This document shows, piece by piece, positions 42,939-50,002 of a stretch of 50,002 nt of DNA. This DNA comes from CAZGDB01 sp964524705 (GTDB lineage: Bacteria; Pseudomonadota; Gammaproteobacteria; Berkiellales; Berkiellaceae), in NCBI GenBank assembly GCA_964524705.1, contig CAZGDB010000009.1, forward strand, positions 1 through 50,002, in the 5' to 3' direction. Position 1 is the stretch's first letter. Each line of letters starts with the position of its first letter. The position numbers and the translations under genes are program-made. A model generated the notes under the pieces. The model was not told the origin of the DNA and did not search any database. It was given only the letters and a program-made list of their open reading frames with translations.

Positions 42939-44185
42939 TTATACCAAACATTGTAAAAAAGTCGAAGCGCTTATTACTAATATTTTATAAGATGGGTATT
43001 CGATTATCTTATAGACGTTTGGTTTCATGACCAATTGCACACCATAGGCACAATTCAAACTCTTCATAAATTGTCCCCAAGAGGCAGACGGTTTCTCATC
43101 TGTTAATTTCACCTCAATTGGTAAAAATACTTTTTTATCTTTTAAAATAAGAAAATCAACTTCTTTTTTTTCTTTATTTTTTAAATATCGCAACTCATAG
43201 ACGCCTGCCCCTGTATCCGTTAAATAATCACAATACTTTAAAAGGTGGGATGCAATACAATTTTCATACCGAGCCCCCTCATTTTCAATTTCACTCCAGT
43301 CCCACAAATACAGCTTGGTTTCTTTTTTTATAGCACGGGCTATTGATCGCGCGTAGGGTTTTATTAAAAAGACATAATAGAGTTCATTGAGATAGTTCAG
43401 CCAGCGTTTAACCGTTGTATAAGCTACTTCCAAGTCTTCACTGAGTGTTTTAATGCTGAGTGGTTGTGCTGCTCGCTCAGGCAACAAGCTAGCTAACATT
43501 TCCACTTGACTTAATTCTGGTAACCGACTTAAAACACGCAAATCTTCTCGAATCAATTTTTCTATTCGGTTACGGCGCCANNNNNNNNNNACAAATTTAA
43601 TGTTTTTTGACTGGCTGCAAAATAGGGCTCTGGAAATGGCCCCCATTTATAAAGGTTTTTCAAAATTAGTTCTGCCTCTTGATTGTGTATTGCAGAATTT
43701 GAAAAAACCGTTTGAATAAGATCTTCTGGTGCTAATGTATAACGTCCCTGTAATAATTCAGCAACAGAAAAAGGATGCAAACGAAAATTATAATAACGCC
43801 CCATGAGACTATCGCTACCTTTTCGATATACATTTAAACGCGCGCTTCCCGTGACCAAAATATCACAACTATTTTCTTGAGTGTCATAAAGACCTTTTAA
43901 ATTGCGTTTCCATAGTTTTGCTTTATATAATTCATCTAAAATAATTAGTGGCTTTATGCCACTTGATGGGATTGTTGGTAAAATGGCGCTGGGGTCTTTT
44001 GTCCATTGTCGTCGGAATTTTATTTCATCCCAGTTATAGTAGTCTCCTAATTTTCTTTGTTGCAACAAAGATTTTGCCATTGTGGTTTTACCACACTGTC
44101 TAGGACCAGACACAAAAGCCATTTTCCCAGCATGAAAACACAGTTCAATAATCATGTCTTCAAGATAACGATGATAGGGTGCCAT
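42939..44185 (-). CDS. AAA ATPase with DUF4143-type C-terminus (copy 3), split by a 10-N gap
   Basis: Two frames abut at the Ns (43581-43590). The N-terminal part (from ATG 44185, MAPYHRYLEDM) has Walker A SGPRQCGKTT and Walker B LDELYKAKLW. The C-terminal part has the family motifs WRRNRIEKLIREDLRVL and a PD-(D/E)xK-like EVDFLI...PIEVK. If the join is read as TTTG-TGG, dropping the Ns and one duplicated T, the protein continues ...KTLNLWRRNRIEK..., the expected family sequence, in frame and about 411 residues. So the gene is probably intact and the gap artificial. Palindromes sit just upstream. The function is unknown. Confidence 0.85.
43581..43590. other. 10-N assembly join inside ATPase copy 3
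   Basis: The ten Ns put the two halves of the gene in different frames. Joining the flanks with a one-base overlap restores the frame and the expected motif, so the true gap length is probably zero or negative. Confidence 0.8.
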
Positions 44186-44196
44186 AGGTCGCTACG

Positions 44197-44291
44197 CCAA
44201 AGTTTATTATTGACTATTTTAGCGACTGTCGATAAAATAGTCAACTTTGGCTTCTGGTGCTTTTCGACTATTTTATCGACCGACGATAAAA
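44197..44291 (-). promoter_or_regulatory. Palindrome cluster upstream of ATPase copy 3
   Basis: Palindrome A: arms TGACTATTTTAGCGAC (44211-44226) and GTCGATAAAATAGTCA (44228-44243) match at 15 of 16 positions around one base. They are flanked by an outer pair CCAAAGTT (44197) and AACTTTGG (44243-44250). Palindrome B: TTTTATCG (44271-44278) with CGATAAAA (44284-44291). The element GACTATTTTATCGAC at 44266-44280 repeats the left arm of A, differing at one base. The cluster begins 12 bases upstream of the ATG. Confidence 0.8.
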
Positions 44292-44820
44292 AAGGAATGA
44301 CTTTTACCAATAAAATCAATAAGTTATTTATATTTTGGTCTATAGAAAAAGAACTAGGAATTAAAAAGATGATAAAATCTAAACACTTTATTAAACTAAC
44401 GCCCTTACCCTTTAGAGAAACAGGTGATGCTCGCAGTTCAAAAAAAGCACCCGCCGTCTCAATCCCAGCAATGATTCGCTAGTCTGGCTTCATTCTAACT
44501 GCAGCAGCAATTTCACCCCACCTCTCACAGACAACATCCATATAGTAATGCCGTCTAATCTAAAGCGAACACCTGCTGTCCATCTTGCATAGCTGCAAAT
44601 GCAGGTTGTTCACTTGTGGTATTTCTAATAACCTATGCGCTGCTTCTCAATCTCCAAAAACGAAAAACTCCAAACCAGCATCAATCACCATGACATTCGA
44701 ATTACAGGACTAGAACACAAGGCACTGTTCTTCTCTGCATTCCTTAGCCTAATATCCACACAACTATCCACCCATAGCGCCACTAGTGGCACGGCAAGAA
44801 GACAACACTGACCTCGTGGT
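44292..44820. other. Non-coding / decayed region between ATPase copy 3 and the carbamoyltransferase
   Basis: No convincing gene is seen over about 530 bases. A 37-codon plus frame at 44369-44482 (MIKSKHFIKLTPLPF) has an AGGA upstream but nothing else to support it. The only recognisable sequence is a fragment of a second carbamoyltransferase 3' end at 44555-44640 (separate entry). The rest may be further decayed coding DNA. Confidence 0.5.
44555..44640 (-). pseudogene. Fragment of a second carbamoyltransferase gene (3' end)
   Basis: The minus strand reads ...SEQPAFAAMQDGQQVFALD followed by a TAG at 44555-44557. The intact gene at 44821 ends SEQPAFAETQDWQQVFALD. About 19 residues align with three differences, and nucleotide identity runs through the stop codon; upstream of this the two diverge at once. 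This is a remnant of a tandem copy, probably left by deletion. Confidence 0.8.
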
Positions 44821-46656
44821 TTAATCCAAAGCAAATACTTGCTGCCAATCTTGCGTTTCTGCAAACGCAGGCTGTTCACTTTTTGCCATAAAATAATTAC
44901 CTACAACCAGATAATCCATTTGTGTGCGCATAAAACACCGATAGGCATCTTCAGGGGTCATCACAATCGGCTCACCGCGGACATTAAAGGAAGTATTAAT
45001 CACAACAGGACATCCGGTTTGGGCCTCAAGTTCTGTTAACAAGCCATAAAACCGTTCATTACGTTCTGCAGTCACGGTTTGTAAACGCGCTGAATAATCC
45101 ACATGCGTAATTGCAGGTAATTTGGAGCGCACTTCTTTGAGTCTATCCAAACCAAAAGTGACTTCTTGACAGTCTAAACGATGGTCAGCATGAATAGGCC
45201 CTACAAACAACATATAAGGACTCTCTCCTTCAAAAGCAAACCATTCAGATGCTTTGGATTCTAAAACTGCAGGTGCAAAAGGTCTAAATGACTCTCTGAA
45301 TTTAATTTTTAAATTCATCACTGACTGCATTGTCGTACTACGTGGGTTCCCTAAAATCGAACGATTACCTAAGGCTCGTGGACCATATTCCATACGCCCT
45401 TGAAACCAGCCTACCACATGATCTGAAGCCAACACTGCAGCCGTTTTTTGTAACAACTCTGCCTCTTCATAATAATGATAAACAGCCCCTTGTGCTTTTA
45501 ATGACTGTCTTATCTGTTCAGAGTTATACTCAGGCCCTAAATACCCACCCCGCATCGTATCCTTAAAAATAGTACGTGGTTGCCCAAAATATTCATAATA
45601 CCCCGAGAGTGCCGCCCCCAAAGCTCCACCTGCATCAGAAGCTGCAGGTTGCACCCAAATATTTTTAAAAGGGCCTTCTCGCTTTAATCGACCATTCGCC
45701 ACACAATTCAAGGCCACACCACCAGCTAAACATAAGTTATCCAACCCTGTAGCGGCATGTGCTGAAAAAGCTAATTTTAAAACGATTTCTTCAGTCACGA
45801 CTTGTATAGAACGCGCTAAATCCATTTCCTTTTGAGACAACGGACTCTCCGGAGTTCTAGCAGGTCCTCCAAACAATGCACAAAACTTCGCATTGACCAT
45901 ACGAAGCCCCGTCACATAATCAAAATATTCCATATTGAGTGCAAAACTACCATCGTCCTTCACATCAATCAGATGCTCATAAATCTGTTTAACATAACGC
46001 GGCTCCCCATACGGCGCCAAGCCCATGAGCTTATATTCCCCAGAATTTACTTTAAACCCTGCATAATAAGTAAAGGCTGAATATAGCAACCCTAAAGAAT
46101 GCGGAAAATCAATCTGCCACACTGGGGTTAGGGTATTCCCCTGCCCTTTCCAAAGCGTTGTACTGGCCCATTCTCCTACCCCATCTAAGCACAGCACTGC
46201 GGCTTGCTCATAAGGAGCAGGAAAAAATGCAGAAGCCGCATGTGATTGATGATGCTCTGTAAATAACAATTGTGGTAAAGCTTTAACCTTCACCTTCCAT
46301 AAATCTGCTAATGCTTTTTTGAGGGTTTGTTTTAAAAATAATTTTTCTTTTAACCATACTGGCATACTAGTCACAAAAGATCTTATCCCAAAGGGCGCAA
46401 AAGCAAGATGGCTTTCTAATATTCTATCGAATTTTAATAAAGGCTTGTCATAAAAAACCACTGCTGAAATTTGCTCTGGTGTAATACCTGCAGACTCTAA
46501 ACAATAAGCCACTGCTTGTGCAGGAAAGGCACTATCATGTTTTATGCGTGAAAACCGCTCTTCTTGTACCGCCGCAACGACTTGTCCTTGCTTCACCAGC
46601 GCAGCCGCGCTATCGTGATAGTAGGCGGAGATCCCTAAAATATATTCTGGTTCCAT
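44821..46656 (-). CDS. Carbamoyltransferase of the NodU/CmcH/TobZ type
   Basis: A 611-residue protein with the family's two parts. The N-terminal Kae1-like domain (about 1-350) has ILGISAYYHDSAAALV, EERFSRIKHDSAFP and TEHHQSHAASAFFPAP, the histidine-rich metal/nucleotide site, plus the ALNCVANGRL element. The C-terminal YrdC-like fold includes VVGWFQGRMEYGPRALGNRSIL and the ARLQTVTAERN segment. These enzymes transfer carbamoyl from carbamoyl phosphate to a hydroxyl on a sugar or other acceptor. It diverges from a two-glycosyltransferase gene set, which suggests a carbamoylated surface glycan. A fragment of a second copy lies just downstream. Confidence 0.92.
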   Translation of the reverse strand: MEPEYILGISAYYHDSAAALVKQGQVVAAVQEERFSRIKHDSAFPAQAVAYCLESAGITPEQISAVVFYDKPLLKFDRILESHLAFAPFGIRSFVTSMPVWLKEKLFLKQTLKKALADLWKVKVKALPQLLFTEHHQSHAASAFFPAPYEQAAVLCLDGVGEWASTTLWKGQGNTLTPVWQIDFPHSLGLLYSAFTYYAGFKVNSGEYKLMGLAPYGEPRYVKQIYEHLIDVKDDGSFALNMEYFDYVTGLRMVNAKFCALFGGPARTPESPLSQKEMDLARSIQVVTEEIVLKLAFSAHAATGLDNLCLAGGVALNCVANGRLKREGPFKNIWVQPAASDAGGALGAALSGYYEYFGQPRTIFKDTMRGGYLGPEYNSEQIRQSLKAQGAVYHYYEEAELLQKTAAVLASDHVVGWFQGRMEYGPRALGNRSILGNPRSTTMQSVMNLKIKFRESFRPFAPAVLESKASEWFAFEGESPYMLFVGPIHADHRLDCQEVTFGLDRLKEVRSKLPAITHVDYSARLQTVTAERNERFYGLLTELEAQTGCPVVINTSFNVRGEPIVMTPEDAYRCFMRTQMDYLVVGNYFMAKSEQPAFAETQDWQQVFALD

Positions 46657-46702
46657 AATCCATTATTCTATTACAACGCATGAGGCTGAGAGTATAACGA
46701 AG

Positions 46703-47887
46703 ATGCTGGCTAAAACGCAAAGTCCTAAGATCTTATTAGTTCATAATTTCTATCGCCAAGACGCTATTGGTGGAGAAGACCTCATCTTTGAACAAGAAAA
46801 AGTTGGTTTGCAAACTTTGATTGGTGCACACAATGTTTATACTTATACGGTGAGTAATGATCATCTACCATTCACGTTACCTATAAGTTTATGGTTTCCG
46901 TTAGGACATGCACTACGCGTATACCGTTTAATACGCCAAGAAGGGATTCAGCTAGTCCATATTCATAATACAGTCCCTCAGTTAACGCCCTTAATTGCCT
47001 GGGTAGCACAAAAAGCTGGTGCTAAAGTGGTACAAACCTTACATAACTTCAGACCATGGTGTTTAGCCGGGACTTTATATAAACGCAGTAACCCACTCTG
47101 TCGAGACTGTTATTTACAAAAATCCTTTTGGCCAGGGATTGTACAAAAGTGCTACCGTCAAAGTCGCCTACAAAGTTTAATTCTAGGATTAGCCTATACC
47201 TGGTATCAATGGTGGTCTGTCTTAAAACACATTGATAAATTTATCGTTTTAAGCAAAACCCAATTACATCTATTAAGCACTTTAGGCATTTCAACAGATC
47301 GTTGTGTCCTCAAATACAATGGGATCTCCCCAGCGCCTTTTTCAACATTAACACCTCCAGAACAAAAACGTGGGTTTATAGTAGTTGGACGTTTAGAAGC
47401 ATCTAAAGGTATCGAACTAGCTTTAGATGCATATCTCCAATCAGGATTAGATATCCCTTTTATAGTGATAGGTAATGGCCCTTTATTAGAACCCTTACAA
47501 AAAAAATATACGCAAGCCTTGATTCAATTTTTAGGCCCCCTTCCGTATACAGAAACCTTAAAACATATCACTAAGGCACAATATTTGATCCACCCTGGGT
47601 TAATGCAAGAGACTTTTGGGCTAACTTTGTTTGATGCCATGAAAGTTGGCACCCCTGTGATTGGGTTCAAGGTCGGTACACGAGCTGAATTTATCATACC
47701 TGGAGTCAATGGTTTTCAAACTGAACCTTCTATCGAAGCCTTAAGTCATGGTATGCTGCAAGCCATTCAAACACAGGATTATCCTGCATTATGTTATCAG
47801 GCACAGCAATATGCAACGCAATTTGCGCTCAAAGAAATGTTAGACAAACAACTTCAGATTTACACACAGGTGCTGGATGCTTCCTAA
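46703..47887 (+). CDS. Glycosyltransferase family 4 protein
   Basis: A 394-residue GT-B enzyme. The N-terminal domain (about 1-190) has LLVHNFYRQDAIGGEDLIFE and a cysteine-rich insertion (CLAGTLYKRSNPLCRDCYLQ). The C-terminal nucleotide-sugar domain has the family motifs VVGRLEASKGIELALDAYL, VIGNGPLLEPLQ and HPGLMQETFGLTLFDAMKVG, the last holding the ETFG acidic pair. It should transfer a sugar to a lipid-linked or surface glycan precursor. The start is 46 bases from the divergent carbamoyltransferase gene, and the next gene overlaps its end by 11 bases. Confidence 0.92.
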   Translation: MLAKTQSPKILLVHNFYRQDAIGGEDLIFEQEKVGLQTLIGAHNVYTYTVSNDHLPFTLPISLWFPLGHALRVYRLIRQEGIQLVHIHNTVPQLTPLIAWVAQKAGAKVVQTLHNFRPWCLAGTLYKRSNPLCRDCYLQKSFWPGIVQKCYRQSRLQSLILGLAYTWYQWWSVLKHIDKFIVLSKTQLHLLSTLGISTDRCVLKYNGISPAPFSTLTPPEQKRGFIVVGRLEASKGIELALDAYLQSGLDIPFIVIGNGPLLEPLQKKYTQALIQFLGPLPYTETLKHITKAQYLIHPGLMQETFGLTLFDAMKVGTPVIGFKVGTRAEFIIPGVNGFQTEPSIEALSHGMLQAIQTQDYPALCYQAQQYATQFALKEMLDKQLQIYTQVLDAS

Positions 47888-48668
47888 AATTACCTTAATC
47901 ACGGTTTGCTATAATGCAGCGGCCACGTTACGTGATACTTTAGAAAGTGTCCGTGCCCAAAATTATCCCGCATTGGAATATTTGATTATTGATGGTGGTT
48001 CTACCGATGGTACTTTAGCTATCCTTCAAGAGGCTCAATACGCAAGTCTGATCACCCGTTATGTTAGTGAACCGGATAAAGGGATTTTTGATGCCATGAA
48101 TAAGGGTATTAAAATGGCTACTGGAGAGATTGTAGGCTGTTTAAATGCTGATGATTATTATGCAACGCCTACTGTATTAGAAGAAGTGGCAACAGCCTTT
48201 TTAGATCCGACCTTGGATGCTTGTTATGCAGATCTTGCCTATGTCCATCCCACCACTCAAACGCTCATCCGGTATTGGCACGCCACTCCTTTTATCCCAG
48301 GCGCCTTTGCCCGTGGTTGGGCGCCCCCACATCCCACATTTTTTGTACGAAGAAGGCATGCACTCGCCAACCTTTACGATCTGAACTTTAAAACGGCAGC
48401 GGATGGAGAATGGATGATGCGGCTGCTGGCTAAAAACCAACTTAAAAGCAAAGCCATCTCTCGTTTATGGGTCCATATGCGTTTAGGGGGAGTCTCTAAT
48501 GCGCACTGGCGCACCATTGTGAAGCAAAATCTATTAATATTAAAAGCGCACCGTAAACTAGGCTTGCCGATTGCGACAATCCCTTTTATGATGCATAAAC
48601 TAATCAACCGGGTAGGACAATATGTCAAAGCGCGCAGCCTTTCAAAAGGCATGGAAAAGGAAGCTTGA
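47877..48668 (+). CDS. Glycosyltransferase family 2 protein
   Basis: A 263-residue GT-A enzyme. It begins with the GT2 signature PKITLITVCYNAAATLRDTL, continues LIIDGGSTDGTLAIL, and has the metal-binding LNADDYYAT. PPHPTFFVRR and DGEWMMRLL are typical of WcaA-like family 2 enzymes. The ATG overlaps the end of the GT4 gene by 11 bases. Together the two enzymes should assemble part of a capsule, O-antigen or other exopolysaccharide; the sugar cannot be told. Confidence 0.92.
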   Translation: MLPKITLITVCYNAAATLRDTLESVRAQNYPALEYLIIDGGSTDGTLAILQEAQYASLITRYVSEPDKGIFDAMNKGIKMATGEIVGCLNADDYYATPTVLEEVATAFLDPTLDACYADLAYVHPTTQTLIRYWHATPFIPGAFARGWAPPHPTFFVRRRHALANLYDLNFKTAADGEWMMRLLAKNQLKSKAISRLWVHMRLGGVSNAHWRTIVKQNLLILKAHRKLGLPIATIPFMMHKLINRVGQYVKARSLSKGMEKEA

Positions 48669-48855
48669 ACAAATCGGGCATTTTCAAACCCAATTATTAC
48701 TCATCGTGGTCTATTTTTTGCTAATCATGCCTATAGGCCTTTTACGTCAATTATTCAGTGCTAATGTTTTTAGAAGCACACTGAATCGACAAAATGGCAC
48801 GTATTTTAAACCTTGCACCCCACGTCCCATACAACATATGGAGAAACCCTACTGA
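48622..48855 (+). CDS. Small membrane protein of the carbamoyltransferase/SGNH gene neighbourhood
   Basis: A 77-residue protein with a basic start (MSKRAAFQKAWKRKLEQIG), one hydrophobic segment (LLLIVVYFLLIMPIGLL) and a polar tail (NGTYFKPCTPRP). Small proteins of this appearance are regular companions of the DUF5989/SGNH pair beside carbamoyltransferases. It overlaps the GT2 end by 47 bases, and its stop overlaps the next start (TGATG). I do not know its function; membrane tethering of the modification enzymes is a guess. Confidence 0.6.
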   Translation: MSKRAAFQKAWKRKLEQIGHFQTQLLLIVVYFLLIMPIGLLRQLFSANVFRSTLNRQNGTYFKPCTPRPIQHMEKPY

Positions 48856-49007
48856 TGTTAGAACTGTTAGGTGATTTATTTTCTTTTTTAAGGGAACGTA
48901 AAAAATTATGGATGGCCCCTTTAGTAGTTACTTTGTTATTGTTAGGGGGATTAATGATTTTTGCACAAACCTCTGCACTAGCACCTTTTTTATATACGGT
49001 ATTTTAA
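48855..49007 (+). CDS. DUF5989-family small membrane protein
   Basis: A 50-residue peptide with the layout of the DUF5989 family: MLELLGDLFSFLRERKKLW, one membrane helix (APLVVTLLLLGGLMIFAQ), then a short end SALAPFLYTVF. It is translated from an ATG overlapping the preceding stop, and the SGNH gene starts 3 bases after its stop. DUF5989 proteins are typically found beside carbamoyltransferase and SGNH genes. The role is unknown. Confidence 0.75.
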   Translation: MLELLGDLFSFLRERKKLWMAPLVVTLLLLGGLMIFAQTSALAPFLYTVF

Positions 49008-49010
49008 AGT

Positions 49011-49940
49011 ATGCAAAACCCTCCCTCTCTCCTCGTACGTCTTGGCATTTGGGCCCTCTTTTTAGGAGTAGGGTTGGGTACTACAGAATTCGTAGCGGGT
49101 CGTTATTTTGGGTTTGGAAAACCGGTGGTCTATGAAGCCCATCCGCTGTATGGGTATCGTCCATTACCCAATCAAAATCTTATCCGTTTTGGGGGAGCGC
49201 GTTTAACCTTTAATAATAAAGGGTTAAGAGCAGACCACGATTGGGATACCAACCCAAAACATAAAATCCTCTTTTTAGGCGATTCAGTTACGTATGGCGG
49301 TAGCTACATTAGTAATACAGAGCTATTCTCCCATATTGCCAGCAACACCGCATTACCCTCTTTTCAAAATGGCAATGCAGGCGTCAATGCCTGGGGCGTG
49401 CTCAATGTACAAGCGCTCGTACAGACCTGTGACTTCACCCCTGCTGAGATTTATGTACTGACCTTTCCAGAAGGAGATTTTTACAGAGGCACTACCCGGT
49501 TACCTGGTCAACCCTTTTGGGCTAAGCAACCTAAATTTGCCCTAGAAGAACTCGCACTGTATGCCTTGTATCAACTCAACCTCTACCGTTATGAGGTGCC
49601 TGATATTCACCATAATCCCGTTGAAGCCCAACGTGTGGCCCAAGATGCTGCGAATAAGCTTAAAGGGTTACAAGATTATCTAAAACACAAAGGCCTTAAG
49701 GTGATGATTTACCTCACCCCTACCCTAGGGCAAGCTTTAGGGAATGAACCTAAAGACACCTATGTCATTCAAGCACTCAACACTGCTGGTGTCTCTTACA
49801 CGCATTTATTAGATAAAGTACAAAAATCAGATCCTGTGGCTAGCTGGTATTGTGATAGCGTGCATTTAACTAAGGCTGGTCATGTACAATGGGGTCGTTG
49901 GATCGCTGAAGATCTTAAAAAACACCTACCCACCCCCTAA
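49011..49940 (+). CDS. SGNH/GDSL-type hydrolase or O-acyl-modifying enzyme
   Basis: A 309-residue protein. An N-terminal helix (about 9-26, RLGIWALFLGVGLGTTEFV) anchors or exports it. The active-site serine lies in FLGDSVTYGG (block I), and the block V Asp/His pair is in CDSVHLTKAGHVQWG. Members can be esterases, acetyltransferase-like or glycan-modifying enzymes. Position at the end of the glycosyltransferase set, beside DUF5989, supports a role in modifying the surface glycan. The final ORF end is 62 bases before the window edge. Confidence 0.85.
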   Translation: MQNPPSLLVRLGIWALFLGVGLGTTEFVAGRYFGFGKPVVYEAHPLYGYRPLPNQNLIRFGGARLTFNNKGLRADHDWDTNPKHKILFLGDSVTYGGSYISNTELFSHIASNTALPSFQNGNAGVNAWGVLNVQALVQTCDFTPAEIYVLTFPEGDFYRGTTRLPGQPFWAKQPKFALEELALYALYQLNLYRYEVPDIHHNPVEAQRVAQDAANKLKGLQDYLKHKGLKVMIYLTPTLGQALGNEPKDTYVIQALNTAGVSYTHLLDKVQKSDPVASWYCDSVHLTKAGHVQWGRWIAEDLKKHLPTP

Positions 49941-50002
49941 CCTGCGCAAAGCACTTGCATTCAGCGGGTAACTCTGGTTAAATAGTATTAGTTAACTAAC
50001 AA
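49941..50002. other. Short intergenic tail with a 12-bp palindrome
   Basis: After the SGNH stop the sequence ends with TTAGTTAACTAA (49988-49999), a perfect 12-bp palindrome. Nothing else is evident before the window edge. Confidence 0.4.

Noticed and set aside
44057..44482. A 141-codon plus-strand frame antisense to ATPase copy 3
   Set aside because: Overlaps the ATPase start and the palindromes and has no protein features.
1..50002. tRNA or rRNA genes
   Set aside because: None recognised by eye on either strand; a covariance-model scan would be needed to exclude them.

Overview
The window looks like a draft scaffold from a low-GC gammaproteobacterium of the Legionellales/Coxiellaceae type, a host-associated or amoeba-associated relative of Legionella. 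This rests on three things. The housekeeping genes are gammaproteobacterial (miaB-ybeY-corC-lnt, minCDE, dnaX-recR-htpG with an SRP RNA beside dnaX, fadE, fadD). A NosP-NahK-NarR-like signalling operon resembles the one described in Legionella pneumophila. Several proteins look like secreted effectors (an LRR protein with membrane segments, a short ankyrin protein, a DXD glycosyltransferase, and a very large P-loop protein). The taxonomic call is inference. Two runs of N (100 and 10 bases) mark assembly joins.

Layout. 1-4.1 kb: a large P-loop protein cut by the window edge, and an LRR/membrane protein, both on the minus strand. 4.2-9.0 kb: miaB, ybeY, corC, lnt and rdgB on the plus strand (tRNA modification, rRNA processing, lipoprotein acylation, nucleotide sanitation). 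9.05-14.6 kb: a lineage-specific coiled-coil protein, then the three-gene FIST / histidine kinase / REC-PAS-GGDEF-EAL operon on the minus strand, which should link a sensory input to c-di-GMP. 14.6-19.1 kb: ankyrin and YdgA-like genes (minus) diverging from fadE (plus). 19.1-23.1 kb: an accessory island with long perfect hairpins, a DUF4143-type ATPase, a decayed transposase, a 31-bp minisatellite containing the assembly gap, and an AbrB/AlbA_2 pair. 23.2-32.2 kb: minCDE, a membrane histidine kinase, fadD, an alpha/beta hydrolase, and a probable lysine-catabolism pair (ALDH7 and a saccharopine-dehydrogenase-like enzyme), all on the minus strand. 32.3-35.8 kb: a CDF transporter, an M48 protease, and a second AAA ATPase behind three nested palindromes. 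35.8-41.5 kb: htpG, recR, dnaX, SRP RNA and a DXD glycosyltransferase. 41.7-44.8 kb: small two-helix membrane proteins (one frameshifted), a third AAA ATPase with its own palindromes, and a fragment of a second carbamoyltransferase. 44.8-50 kb: a carbamoyltransferase diverging from two glycosyltransferases, two small membrane proteins and an SGNH hydrolase, probably a surface-glycan modification locus.

The most unusual pattern is that all three DUF4143-like AAA ATPases (19.3, 34.6 and 42.9 kb) have inverted repeats just upstream of their start codons. The repeat sequence differs for each gene, and at two of the loci it occurs as several related palindromes. The AbrB gene at 23 kb also has a palindrome at its promoter. 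This could be gene-specific autoregulation or the cis-recognition sites of a mobile or selfish module; the sequence alone does not decide between them.
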